Assembly: GCF_003385775.1 (NCBI RefSeq)
Contig: NZ_QRDP01000004.1
Span: 1,978,957 to 2,042,956 of the forward strand
Source: Parasphingopyxis lamellibrachiae
GTDB taxonomy: Bacteria > Pseudomonadota > Alphaproteobacteria > Sphingomonadales > Sphingomonadaceae
Length of the DNA: 64,000 nucleotides
Direction: 5' to 3'
Every line of letters begins with the position of its first letter. Position 1 is the first letter of the stretch. Under the pieces are notes generated by a model, which was not told where the DNA came from, did not search any database, and saw only the letters and a list, made by a program, of their open reading frames with translations. Below are positions 17,977 through 27,167 of this stretch, one piece after another. Made by a program: the position numbers and the translations under genes.

Positions 17977-19659
17977 ATGGAAGATATCGGCGCCTTTCGG
18001 CCAGTAGCTGACGACCAGACACCGATTGCAACGGCCGAACCGGACGGAGATTCGTCGCAGCAGGGCATCGTTATCGGCCGGGTGACGGAGATTGCGGGAT
18101 CCGGTTCGCGTATCGCGGTCGACGCCGAAACACTCAACGCCGTCCGTTCGGAACCCGATCCGACGCTGGCCATGGCCGGCCAGGTCGGCAGCCAGGTGAA
18201 GATCAGGGTCGGCGATACATGGCTCGTCGCCAACATCCGCACGCTTGCCGCCGACACCCATGATGCCAGTTCGGTCGACGCCTATATCGATTTTCTCGGC
18301 GAAGGCATGGTCGTGGAAGGATCAAGCAGGGTGAAAGGTTTTCGCCGCGGCGTAACGCGCTTTCCCATACCCGGCATGCCCGTATTGGCCGTGTCCGATG
18401 CCGATATGCGCCAGATGTTTGCAACCGAAAGCCGGCCGCATATCGAAATCGGCAACGTCTATCCGACCAAGGACATTCGCGGCGCCCTCTATATAGACGC
18501 CATGCTCGGCAAGCATTTCGCCGTGCTCGGATCGACCGGTACCGGCAAATCGACAAGCGTCGCACTAATCCTGCACCGGATCTGCGAACTGGCGCCCGAA
18601 AGCCATATCGTGATGATCGATCCGCACGGCGAGTATAGCGCGGCCTTCAAGAATACCGGCGAAATTCTGGATGTGAACAATATCGCGCTCCCCTATTGGC
18701 TGATGAATTTCGAGGAACATTGCGAAGTCCTGATCACCACATCGGGGGCGGACAAGCAGCGTGACCGGGACATTCTGGCAAAATGCCTGCTGGCAGCGCG
18801 CAACAAGAGTCGCCTTGCCCAGGATATTCCGCAAATGACCGTGGACAGCCCGATCCCTTATCTGTTGTCCGACCTGCTCGCCCTGATCACAACCGAGATG
18901 GGCCATCTCGATACCGCCAATGACACCGCGCCCTATATGCGGCTGAAGAGCAAGATCGAGGAGCTGAAGGCCGATCCGCGCTACACCTTCATGTTCTCCG
19001 GCATGCTGGTTGCCGACACCATGTCGGAATTCATTAGCCGAGTGTTCCGCCTTCCGGGCAATGGCCGGCCGATATCGATCGTCGATGTATCGGGCGTTCC
19101 TTCGGACATTACGTCAGTGGTTGTCGCCGTTCTCTCGCGGATGGTGTTCGACTATGCGATCTGGTCGCGCAACGAAGCGCAGCGGCCGATCCTGCTGGTT
19201 TGCGAAGAAGCGCATCGCTACATTCCGGCCAACAAGGCCAATGTCGACTCCTCGGTCGGCAACATTCTGAGCCGGATTGCCAAGGAAGGCCGTAAATACG
19301 GCGTATCGCTCGGGCTTATCACGCAGCGTCCGTCCGATCTGGCGGAAGGTGTGCTTTCCCAGTGCGGCACGATTATCGCCATGCGGCTCAACAACGATCG
19401 CGATCAGGCGCATGTCCGCGCCGCAATGCCAGAAGGCGCACGCGGGTTTCTCGACGTGATCCCGGCCCTGCGCAACCGCGAGTGCATTGTCTGCGGCGAG
19501 GGCGTATCGGTGCCGATCCGCATCGCTTTCGACAATCTGGAAGAGGAAAAGCGGCCCGCTTCGGGCGATCCCGTCTTCTCCGATCTCTGGACGCAAGTCG
19601 GCGACGAGCCCGGCATCGTGGCCCGGACGATCACACGCTGGCGCAACCAGGGGCGTTAG
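17977..19659 (+). CDS. HerA-like DUF87 ATPase
   Basis: This is a 560-residue soluble ATPase of the HerA/FtsK superfamily. A beta-rich HAS-barrel-like N-terminal domain (GIVIGRVTEIAGSGSRIAVDAE) precedes Walker A GSTGTGKST, the DUF87 signature MIDPHGEYSAAF and Walker B-like ILLVCEEAHRYIP. HerA pumps DNA for end resection together with NurA; no nurA-like gene is adjacent, so the partner is unknown. ATG 17977 was chosen because GAGCAGGG lies upstream and conservation starts after it. The MITE-like copy 2 starts 12 nt after the stop. Confidence 0.85.
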   Translation: MEDIGAFRPVADDQTPIATAEPDGDSSQQGIVIGRVTEIAGSGSRIAVDAETLNAVRSEPDPTLAMAGQVGSQVKIRVGDTWLVANIRTLAADTHDASSVDAYIDFLGEGMVVEGSSRVKGFRRGVTRFPIPGMPVLAVSDADMRQMFATESRPHIEIGNVYPTKDIRGALYIDAMLGKHFAVLGSTGTGKSTSVALILHRICELAPESHIVMIDPHGEYSAAFKNTGEILDVNNIALPYWLMNFEEHCEVLITTSGADKQRDRDILAKCLLAARNKSRLAQDIPQMTVDSPIPYLLSDLLALITTEMGHLDTANDTAPYMRLKSKIEELKADPRYTFMFSGMLVADTMSEFISRVFRLPGNGRPISIVDVSGVPSDITSVVVAVLSRMVFDYAIWSRNEAQRPILLVCEEAHRYIPANKANVDSSVGNILSRIAKEGRKYGVSLGLITQRPSDLAEGVLSQCGTIIAMRLNNDRDQAHVRAAMPEGARGFLDVIPALRNRECIVCGEGVSVPIRIAFDNLEEEKRPASGDPVFSDLWTQVGDEPGIVARTITRWRNQGR

Positions 19660-19670
19660 GCTCTCGTATA

Positions 19671-19857
19671 TGTCAGAATTTCGCTCGCGGGAAATCGCCG
19701 CACCGGCCCACTTCCCCACCCGGCCTCCCACTCAGTATATTCTATGGGAGGCCGGGTGGGGGAGTGGGCGAAGATGGCAAAGGCTCCGGCGGCGCGAAGC
19801 GTCGTTGGATGCCATCGGAGGGCGGTGCGGCGCTCAACCGATAGGGTGAGTCTGACA
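19671..19857 (+). repeat. MITE-like palindromic element, copy 2
   Basis: This is a 187-bp element with 7-bp terminal inverted repeats TGTCAGA (19671-19677) and TCTGACA (19851-19857). It contains a 25-bp hairpin whose arms (19706-19730 and 19745-19769) differ at a single G-U pair and surround a 14-nt AT-rich loop. The left end and stem match the copy at 8104-8240 in inverted orientation; the right arm carries about 80 extra bases. No convincing gene lies inside. It separates the convergent HerA-like and M23 genes, where the hairpin could also act as a terminator. Confidence 0.75.
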
Positions 19858-19917
19858 AAGTAAATCCGGCGCTCCGCCTAAGACACAGCCAAAATCCGGC
19901 AATTCCAAAATTCTAAC

Positions 19918-21525
19918 CTAGCTGCGCGGCGGTGCGGACCGGCTGCTGCTTGCGACGACTTCACTGTCTTCGCGATCCTCGCGGCGGGCCAGCGCGGCTC
20001 CCGGTTCGACTTCCAGCAGATTGGCAAGCGTGGCGCGGAAACGCTGGAGCTCACCACCTGTTAATTGCGCCTGCCGCGTAAAGCTGACCGAGCGCGGATC
20101 GACCTTGGTGCCGTTGCGGATCAGCTCATAGTGCAGGTGCGGACCTGTCGACATGCCGGTCGAGCCGACATAGCCGATAATCTGCCCCTGGCTGACGCGC
20201 GACCCGTTGGAGGCGACGATCCGGCTCATATGCGCATAGGCCGTCTGGATACCGCCGCCATGGTTGATCCGGACATAATTGCCGTAACCGCGATTGCGGC
20301 CCGAATAATTGACCGTTCCCGACTGGGCGGCGCGAATCGGCGTACCGCGCACGGCGGCAATGTCGAGCCCGGTATGGAGGCGGCGATAGCCAAGAATGGG
20401 ATGGCGGCGATAACCGAAACCCGATGTCAGCCTGCCATTGATCGGCATCAGCATCTGCCCGGTCTGCTGGCCTTCGCCCGATGCCTCGAACCATTGATCG
20501 TCCCCGCCTACCGACCAGCGCAGCAGCTGCGTCTCGCGATCTCCGCGCTCGATACCGGCAAAGATCAGCCGGCCGGTCTCGGTTTCGCCGGTTTCGGCCC
20601 GGCGATGGTCGACGATGATGTCAAAGATCGCATCGGCGCCGATGTCGCGATTGACCGACATGCGCGTGCCGATCGCCCGCAGATATTCCTGGATCGCCGC
20701 AGGCGGCGCACCAGCGGCGCGTGCCGATCGGTACAGGCTTGAACCGACCCGGCCCCGGATACGCAGCGGTGTATCGTCGACCGCGATCTGGATCTGGTTG
20801 AGACGCAGCGCACCATCGACGCGTGCAACCTCGACCTTCAGATCGAAACGGGCGCGAAAAGCTATTGCGTCAACCGGCCGCGGCACCGTGCGGTTCGGTC
20901 GGCGGCCGAGAACAATGTCCATAACCGTGCCTGGCCGGATATCCTCCATCGGCACGGCGTCCGATATCATTCCTTCAAGCTCCGCAGCCTCGCCAGGGGC
21001 TACGCCGGCGCGCTGCAATACGCTGCGCAGCCCATCGCCGCGGCCAAGGGTTGCGGACATTTCGATACGCGGACGTTCGGGTGTGCCGGCAAGCGGCTCC
21101 ACGGCGTCGGTCGCGGCCATCCGGCGGCCGGTATCCCCACCCAGCGCCAGCGGTGTTATCGCCTGGGCGCGAGCTTCGTCCCATTGCCCGGCCTCGAGCG
21201 GCTGGATCATGGTCGGGATGGCTTCGACGCTTGGTGCCATTAGGAAGGTCGTACCGCACAGCACCGCGCAGGTCAGCGCGCCGCGCCACCACAGCTTGCT
21301 GCCAACCTGGGCGCCAAGATCGACAACGAGATCGATATCCCGCCAGCCGCCGCCGGGCTGGGTCGATCGCATCGCTTCACCGAAAATCGGAGTTCTTCCG
21401 GGTTTTCCATCGGAAACGGCTGAATCGATGGAGAGAGCGGCTGTACCGCTGCCCTGTGACCCTTCGAATTCGTTGCGCTGATACAAGAGCGACCCCGTTT
21501 GAAACTGTTTCTGGCCCGGGCGCAT
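19918..21525 (-). CDS. M23 (LytM-type) peptidoglycan endopeptidase
   Basis: This is a 535-residue membrane-anchored periplasmic protein. A hydrophobic segment near residues 81-100 follows a cytoplasmic N-terminus. A middle region with LysM/opacity-associated-type character follows, then a C-terminal LytM domain with metal ligands in YRRLHTGLDIAA and TGPHLHYEL. Such enzymes cleave peptide cross-links in peptidoglycan or activate amidases. The start is ATG 21525; an in-frame TTG lies nine bases upstream. It is divergent from the Suv3-like helicase. Confidence 0.9.
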   Translation of the reverse strand: MRPGQKQFQTGSLLYQRNEFEGSQGSGTAALSIDSAVSDGKPGRTPIFGEAMRSTQPGGGWRDIDLVVDLGAQVGSKLWWRGALTCAVLCGTTFLMAPSVEAIPTMIQPLEAGQWDEARAQAITPLALGGDTGRRMAATDAVEPLAGTPERPRIEMSATLGRGDGLRSVLQRAGVAPGEAAELEGMISDAVPMEDIRPGTVMDIVLGRRPNRTVPRPVDAIAFRARFDLKVEVARVDGALRLNQIQIAVDDTPLRIRGRVGSSLYRSARAAGAPPAAIQEYLRAIGTRMSVNRDIGADAIFDIIVDHRRAETGETETGRLIFAGIERGDRETQLLRWSVGGDDQWFEASGEGQQTGQMLMPINGRLTSGFGYRRHPILGYRRLHTGLDIAAVRGTPIRAAQSGTVNYSGRNRGYGNYVRINHGGGIQTAYAHMSRIVASNGSRVSQGQIIGYVGSTGMSTGPHLHYELIRNGTKVDPRSVSFTRQAQLTGGELQRFRATLANLLEVEPGAALARREDREDSEVVASSSRSAPPRS

Positions 21526-21701
21526 CGGGCGCAAATCCGGGTATGAGCGTTGTGGTTAAAAAGTGTTAAAGTCAAATTAAGGTGGGACAGGGTGAATCGT
21601 CGATGCGGCGAGCCGTGACTCGGCGGCGACAAGCCGAATCCTGTTGCTTTTTGGGGGCCATATGCCTTGCGCCTGCATCCATCATCCCCGATCATGCAGC
21701 C

Positions 21702-24239
21702 ATGAGTGATTTCGCCCGCGCACCGCTCGCCGCCGTGCTTGGCCCGACCAATACCGGCAAGACCCATCTCGCCGCTGAGCGGATGATGGGCCATGCTAGC
21801 GGAATGATCGGCTTTCCGCTGCGCCTGCTGGCCCGCGAAGTCTATGACCGGGTGGTTGCGGCAAAGGGCGCGGAAAGCGTCGCGCTGATTACCGGCGAGG
21901 AAAAAATCCTGCCCGAAAAAGCGCGCTGGCTGCTGTGCACGGCGGAATCGATGCCACGCGACCGCGATGTGGCTTTTGTCGCACTCGACGAGGCGCAGCT
22001 GGCGGCAGACCCTGAACGCGGCCATGTCTTTACCGACCGCCTGCTCCATATGCGCGGCCGCGAGGAGACCATGATCCTGGGGTCGGACAGCCTGAGGCCG
22101 ATGCTCTCCGCGCTGACGCCCGAGGCCGATATCATCTCGCGTCCGCGCTTTTCGACGCTTTCCTATGCCGGACCGAGGAAACTCTCCCGCCTCCCCCCGC
22201 GCTCGGCGATCGTCGCGTTCAGCGCCGAGGAGGTTTATGCCGTTGCGGAAATGCTCAGGCGGCTGCGGGGCGGGGCGGCGGTCGTGATGGGCGCGCTTTC
22301 CCCGCGCACCCGCAATGCGCAGGTCGCGATGTTCCAGGCCGGCGAGGTCGATTATCTCGTGGCGACCGATGCGATCGGCATGGGCCTCAATATGGATGTC
22401 CACCATGTCGCCTTCGCCTCGCTGAGAAAATTTGACGGCCGCCGTCGCCGCCGCCTCCATATTCACGAAATGGCGCAGATCGCCGGGCGCGCAGGCCGGC
22501 ACCAGCGCGACGGGACATTCGGCACGCTGGGGCTGGAGGGAGAGAGCCATACCGCCTTCACCGATGAGGAAGTTGCGCGCATCGAGGCGCATGATTTCCC
22601 GCCTCTGCGCCAGCTCTACTGGCGCGAGGGCGACCCGCGCTTCGAGACGCTCGATACGCTGATCGCCGACCTTGAGGCCAAGCCGCAGGATGCGGTGCTG
22701 CAGGCCGCGCCCGAAGCGACCGATCTCGCTGTCCTCAGAAAGCTGGCCGAGGAGGGCTGGGTACGAGAGCGCACGGTCCAGCCGGCGCTTGTCGAGCGGC
22801 TCTGGTCGGCCTGCGGCCTGCCCGATTTTCGCAAGACCGGTGTCGACGGCCATGCCCGGCTCGTCGGCCGCTTGTTCCGGCATCTCTCCGAAGGCGAGGG
22901 CCATATTCCCGGCGCGGCTTTCGCCCAGGAGGTCAGTGTGCTCGAGAATCTGGCGGGCGATGTGGAAACGCTGGCTGGCCGGCTCGCAGCGATCCGCATC
23001 TGGGCCTATGTCGCACACCGCGCAGACTGGCTCGCCGACCCGGCCAGGGGAATTGCGCGGACCCAGCAGATCGAGCAGCGCCTGTCCGACGCGCTGCATG
23101 ACAGCCTGACCCAGCGTTTCGTGGACCGCCGGACGACCATCCTGATGCGCGATCTCGGCGCGAGCGACGAAGACGCGCTGCCTGTGCATGTCGATACCGA
23201 GGGCATCGTGACCGTCGACGACGAACCGATCGGCCGGGTATCGGGCTTTCGCTTTCACGTCGATGCCGGCACCAACCATGCCGACACGAAGCGCCTCCTG
23301 GCCGCGGCCGAACGGCGTCTGGGCGGAGAATGGGCTGCCCGCACGGCAGCACTGGCGGCCGATGACGACGATGCCTTCGCGCTTGTCGCCGCACCGGGCG
23401 AGACCGCCACCCTGGCCTGGCATGGCGAAACCGTGGCGCGGCTGACCCCCGGCAGGATGTTGCTGAGGCCCGAGATCGCGCTGGACGCTTCGCTTGGCAC
23501 CCTGACCGCCACTCAGCAGGGGCGGATCGCGGACCGGCTGCTCGGCTGGCTCGAGCGGACCCTTGCCCATATACTCGGGCCGCTCCGCAAGATGGAGGCC
23601 GTGCTCGAAGCCCCCGGCACGGCACCCGCCATTCGCGCCCTGCTGGCACCGCTCACAGATGCGGGCGGCATTCTCCCGCGCAAGGCGGCGCTGGAACCGC
23701 TCGGCGCGCTCGACAAGGAGCAACGGTACCGTATCGGCCGGATCGGACTGATCATTGGCGCGCTCGACATATTCCATCCCAAGCTCCTCAAGCCCGAAGC
23801 GATGCGCTGGCGCGCGGCGCTGGCCGCCGTGCTGAATAACCAAAAGATGCCCGAGCTGCCCCCAGCGGGTGCGACGCTCGTACCGGAGCCCAAAGGCAGG
23901 ACGCTTGCAGCCTGGCGTTCCGCCGGGTTTCGCGGCTTTGCCGGGCAGATGCTGCGGGTCGACATGGCCGAACGGATCGCCCGGGCCGCACATGATGCCC
24001 GCGACGGCAAGAAGCCCTTCGTGCCCGATCCGGCACTCTCGACATCGCTGGGTCTCAGCGATGCGGCGCTCACCCGGCTGATGCAGGCGCTGGGCTTCCA
24101 GTCTATCCGCAAGACAGTCGGCGACAGCCCCGCCCAATGGGTGTGGCGCGGCCGGCGCGCACCGAAGAAAAGGACGCGCAAACCGGTTCCCGGCAACGCT
24201 TTCGCCAAACTCGCCGAACTCGATCTGGGCCATGGCTGA
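21702..24239 (+). CDS. Suv3-like DExH RNA helicase
   Basis: This is an 845-residue superfamily 2 helicase. The Walker A motif is GPTNTGKTH, the DExH-type motif is ALDEAQL, and the C-terminal helicase motifs are VATDAIGMGLNM and QIAGRAGRHQ. A long C-terminal extension ends in a basic tail (RRAPKKRTRKPVPG). In alphaproteobacteria this relative of mitochondrial SUV3 is followed by an S4 RNA-binding protein and a ferredoxin, as here. It probably acts in RNA turnover or ribosome-related RNA remodelling. The start is the ATG at 21702, next to the conserved N-terminus. The S4 gene overlaps by 8 nt. Confidence 0.9.
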   Translation: MSDFARAPLAAVLGPTNTGKTHLAAERMMGHASGMIGFPLRLLAREVYDRVVAAKGAESVALITGEEKILPEKARWLLCTAESMPRDRDVAFVALDEAQLAADPERGHVFTDRLLHMRGREETMILGSDSLRPMLSALTPEADIISRPRFSTLSYAGPRKLSRLPPRSAIVAFSAEEVYAVAEMLRRLRGGAAVVMGALSPRTRNAQVAMFQAGEVDYLVATDAIGMGLNMDVHHVAFASLRKFDGRRRRRLHIHEMAQIAGRAGRHQRDGTFGTLGLEGESHTAFTDEEVARIEAHDFPPLRQLYWREGDPRFETLDTLIADLEAKPQDAVLQAAPEATDLAVLRKLAEEGWVRERTVQPALVERLWSACGLPDFRKTGVDGHARLVGRLFRHLSEGEGHIPGAAFAQEVSVLENLAGDVETLAGRLAAIRIWAYVAHRADWLADPARGIARTQQIEQRLSDALHDSLTQRFVDRRTTILMRDLGASDEDALPVHVDTEGIVTVDDEPIGRVSGFRFHVDAGTNHADTKRLLAAAERRLGGEWAARTAALAADDDDAFALVAAPGETATLAWHGETVARLTPGRMLLRPEIALDASLGTLTATQQGRIADRLLGWLERTLAHILGPLRKMEAVLEAPGTAPAIRALLAPLTDAGGILPRKAALEPLGALDKEQRYRIGRIGLIIGALDIFHPKLLKPEAMRWRAALAAVLNNQKMPELPPAGATLVPEPKGRTLAAWRSAGFRGFAGQMLRVDMAERIARAAHDARDGKKPFVPDPALSTSLGLSDAALTRLMQALGFQSIRKTVGDSPAQWVWRGRRAPKKRTRKPVPGNAFAKLAELDLGHG

Positions 24240-24516
24240 GGACGGGCTGAGGATCGACAAATTTCTGTGGTTCTCCCGCCTTGCCCGGACCCGCGCCCTG
24301 GCCCGCAAGATCGCCCAGAAAGGCCATATCCGCTGTGCGGGCCGGCGGATCGACAGGGCCCATGCCATGGTGCGCACCGGCGACGTGCTGAGCGTGCCGA
24401 TGCCCGGCGGTGTGCGGGTTATCCGCATCGATACACTGCCCGAACGACGGGTATCTCCGAAGCTGGTAGCTGAGGTTTATCGGACCGTGGAAAGCCTTGA
24501 TGACAGAAAGCGTTGA
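24232..24516 (+). CDS. S4-domain RNA-binding protein (Hsp15-like)
   Basis: This is a 94-residue protein made up almost entirely of an S4 RNA-binding fold (LRIDKFLWFSRLARTRALARKIAQKGHIRCAGRRID). It resembles Hsp15, which binds 50S subunits carrying stalled nascent chains, but it lacks a long basic tail. Its start lies inside the helicase stop region (8-nt overlap), so the two are probably co-translated. Confidence 0.9.
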   Translation: MAEDGLRIDKFLWFSRLARTRALARKIAQKGHIRCAGRRIDRAHAMVRTGDVLSVPMPGGVRVIRIDTLPERRVSPKLVAEVYRTVESLDDRKR

Positions 24517-24575
24517 CGGCAGCGTCAACAAGTGGCTAGCAGCGTCATGCGCACCAGCGAGGGAGAGCCGCGCCA

Positions 24576-24914
24576 ATGACCTATGTCGTCACCGATGCCT
24601 GTATCAAATGCAAATATATGGATTGCGTGGAAGTCTGTCCCGTGGACTGCTTCTATGAAGGCGACAATATGCTCGTCATCCACCCGGCCGAATGCATCGA
24701 TTGCGGCGTGTGTGAGCCTGAATGCCCGGCCGAAGCCATCCTCCCGGACACGGAGCCGAACCAGGAAAAATGGCTCGAGCTGAATACCAAATTTGCCGAG
24801 GAATGGCCCAATATCACGCAGAGCCGCGAAGCCCCCGAAGACGCGGACGAGCATAAGGGCGAAGAAGGCAAATATGAGAAATATTTCTCACCGGAACCCG
24901 GCCAGGGCGATTGA
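24576..24914 (+). CDS. fdxA: 7Fe ferredoxin FdxA
   Basis: This is a 112-residue electron carrier with the [3Fe-4S]/[4Fe-4S] cysteine pattern: [17 protein letters not shown] in the first cluster region and [12 protein letters not shown] in the second. The C-terminal acidic extension is typical of FdxA. GGGAG lies ten bases before the ATG. It closes the helicase-S4-ferredoxin series and faces the minus-strand peptide-modification cassette. Confidence 0.96.
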   Translation: MTYVVTDACIKCKYMDCVEVCPVDCFYEGDNMLVIHPAECIDCGVCEPECPAEAILPDTEPNQEKWLELNTKFAEEWPNITQSREAPEDADEHKGEEGKYEKYFSPEPGQGD

Positions 24915-24959
24915 TCGCCTGGAGGAATTCCGGCCTGAGACACAGGCTGGCAACCGGCT

Positions 24960-25625
24960 TTAGTAGATATCGCGCAATTTCTGGTTGCTCGCGATAATCT
25001 CTTCGAGCGCTGTTCCGCCTGCCGCCTCGGCGAGTCCCGTGAAATCGATCCTGACGGCCCTGAACCGGGCATATTGCAGCTTGCTCGCTTCCAGCGCCGT
25101 TTCATAGGCGAGCTCGAACAGCGTCTTGCCCTGATTCGGTCCACTATCGACGATCTTGCTGCCTTCGGCCGATTTGGGGCTGTCCTTGTTGAGCTGACTA
25201 TGGGTCGGCGCATTCGGCCCGCACAGCTTGGGCGAGCCGATCCACCAGGTGCCGCTGACAATGGCCTCGGGCAGGCTGGCGAGCGTCTGATCCCATACCG
25301 GGACCGGCGACTGGCCCTGATGCAGCTCGATCCAGTTGGAATGGGCGTAGAAATCCTGCGTCGTATGGAGCAGCGCGCCGAACGCACCGAGCGCGCTATC
25401 GGCATATTTGTCGCCGACCGTGTCGATCACCGCCCATTCGGCGGCCAGATGGTCGATCCCGCCCGGAAAGTCGCAATTGTCGAAATGGACCTTGCTCTGA
25501 GTCTGTAGCAGATCCTGCGCAATATTGGCGGCCACGACATAGGCAAGCTGCGTCGTATCGAGCACGCCGTCATTCGCCTCGGAGGTAAGCTCGCTGTGAT
25601 AGCCGATATCGAACTGGACGCTCAT
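24960..25625 (-). CDS. Het-C-like protein, third gene of the peptide-radical SAM cassette
   Basis: This is a 221-residue protein whose middle matches Het-C proteins: VHFDNCDFPGGIDHL, then LGAFGALLHTTQDFYAHSNWIELHQGQ. The conserved His/Asp set resembles the helical zinc phospholipase C/P1-nuclease fold to which Het-C is related, so metal binding is plausible. No signal peptide or membrane segment is visible. The start ATG 25625 has AAAGGAG upstream. It lies 31 nt after the radical SAM gene on the same strand, which argues for co-transcription. Het-C takes part in fungal incompatibility; its bacterial role is poorly known. It could process, bind or be protected from the modified peptide. Confidence 0.68.
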   Translation of the reverse strand: MSVQFDIGYHSELTSEANDGVLDTTQLAYVVAANIAQDLLQTQSKVHFDNCDFPGGIDHLAAEWAVIDTVGDKYADSALGAFGALLHTTQDFYAHSNWIELHQGQSPVPVWDQTLASLPEAIVSGTWWIGSPKLCGPNAPTHSQLNKDSPKSAEGSKIVDSGPNQGKTLFELAYETALEASKLQYARFRAVRIDFTGLAEAAGGTALEEIIASNQKLRDIY

Positions 25626-25656
25626 CGCGCTCTCCTTTCGCCATTGCGGCGCTCTG

Positions 25657-27039
25657 CTAATCGAAAAAGGGGCCGCCGCAATGCGGGTCCTTGGCCAGAT
25701 ATTTGCCGGTCGCGTTATAGGCATCGACAAAACAGGAGGTGCGGCACTGATAGAGCTTGCTGCATTTGGCGCAGTCCGGGTCGATCAGGTCGGGCTGGAC
25801 AGTGCGCTCGCGCAGATCGGCAAAGGCTTCACCGTTCCAGATCGCCTCAAGCCCCCGGTCGAAGACATTGCCATAGGTGAAATCCTTCACCCCGTGCATC
25901 TTGTCGCACACCGATACATCGCCGGTCGGGAAAATCGACATGCCCATATTGATCCCACCGCACGGATACCAGTCACCGTCCTTCCAGACTTTTTCGGCAT
26001 CCTTCGGCGGATGGATATCACACGTGCCCGCATAGAGTTCGCGCTTCGCCTGGACCCGGTCGCGAACAATACGCAACTCGTCCATCGATACATTGTCGGC
26101 GGCGTTGGCGCCGGACTCGATCGCCCCGCCTTCCATGAAGGAAATGCCGATCTCATGGACGCCCATCGTTACCAGCATGTCGATCATCGGCTCGACCGAA
26201 TGCTGCGTCCTGGGCGTCAGCACGCTTTTTATCACCACGCGAAGCCCGGCATCGACCAGATAGCGGACAGCGTTGAGCACTTTCGGGAACTGGCCTTTTG
26301 ACCGGGTAATCTCGTCATGCAGTTCGGCCGAAGGCGCATCGAAGCTGATCGTGATTTCCTCCATGCCGGCCGCCGCGAGACGCTGAGCGATCTCCGGATC
26401 GCTGCCGATCACCGTTCCGTTCGAGGTCATGGTCGGGATCATGCCGCGTTTCAGCCCGGCCTCGATCAGTTCGAGCCAGCCCTTGAAGATCGTCGGTTCG
26501 CCGCCCGTCAGCCCGAGAAACACCACGCCCCAGTCGGCCGCTTCCTCGACCAGTTCGCGGCACTTGCCGAGATCCCAGCGATTGTCGCCGGTCTGGAGCA
26601 GATCCTGATAGCAATAGGAGCAGTTGAAATTGCACTTGAAGGTGAGAGTCACATTGATGCCTGCCGGCACCGGCCATTTGCCATAGGCCGCGCCGTCAAT
26701 CTTGCCCTTGTCGCCCGGAAAGAGGAAGTCCTGCGGACTGAACCGGACAGCCTCTCCGGGTTCACCGCCAAAATCCAGGAACATGCGGTGCTGGTCGAGC
26801 AGGCGGCTCGCCTGATAATCCGCATCGTCCGCGTCCAGGCCAAAGGTCTCGCCGTAAAGATAGGCGATTTCGGCCGGCCGGAAGGTGCCATTGCACAGGG
26901 CCAGGAAAAAGGCGTGGGACGGGTCGATCATCCGGATCAGAGACGGATGATAGCCATGGGCCAGCGCATAGCCGTTCATCGGCTTCAGCCGCACATCGGA
27001 TTTCAGTGCGGGGATAAAATCATTCTGCTCGATGCCCAT
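25657..27039 (-). CDS. Radical SAM/SPASM peptide maturase with N-terminal PqqD-like segment
   Basis: This 460-residue enzyme has three parts. Residues 10-85 resemble a PqqD-like peptide-recognition winged helix (VRLKPMNGYALAHGYHPSL, then IDPSHAFFLALCNGTFRPAEIAYLY). The radical SAM core has C136-x3-C140-x2-C143 (CNFNCSYC) and LTGGEPT. The C-terminal SPASM domain has the full seven-Cys pattern: C360-x12-G-x4-C378, C423-x2-C426-x5-C432-x3-C436 and C454. Such enzymes make thioether, C-C or ether cross-links in ribosomal peptides. ATG 27039 has GGAGG upstream. A 60-codon Cys-bearing peptide gene precedes it by 128 nt, the likely substrate. Confidence 0.88.
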   Translation of the reverse strand: MGIEQNDFIPALKSDVRLKPMNGYALAHGYHPSLIRMIDPSHAFFLALCNGTFRPAEIAYLYGETFGLDADDADYQASRLLDQHRMFLDFGGEPGEAVRFSPQDFLFPGDKGKIDGAAYGKWPVPAGINVTLTFKCNFNCSYCYQDLLQTGDNRWDLGKCRELVEEAADWGVVFLGLTGGEPTIFKGWLELIEAGLKRGMIPTMTSNGTVIGSDPEIAQRLAAAGMEEITISFDAPSAELHDEITRSKGQFPKVLNAVRYLVDAGLRVVIKSVLTPRTQHSVEPMIDMLVTMGVHEIGISFMEGGAIESGANAADNVSMDELRIVRDRVQAKRELYAGTCDIHPPKDAEKVWKDGDWYPCGGINMGMSIFPTGDVSVCDKMHGVKDFTYGNVFDRGLEAIWNGEAFADLRERTVQPDLIDPDCAKCSKLYQCRTSCFVDAYNATGKYLAKDPHCGGPFFD

Positions 27040-27167
27040 GGTCCATGCCTCCTGAACGCTTGCCGTCGGGGCACGCATTGGGATCGGCAGTTCCCCGCAC
27101 GCGACCTGACAATGGCTGATGATTGGGCCGGCGGCGCACCGGCTGGCGCGCGCCGGACCGTTATGTT

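Noticed and set aside
21273-24428. A 1051-codon open frame on the minus strand
   Set aside because: It is antisense to the Suv3-like helicase, which has full helicase motifs. The antisense translation is rich in Arg/Gly/Ala with no domain, as expected of a GC-rich shadow frame.
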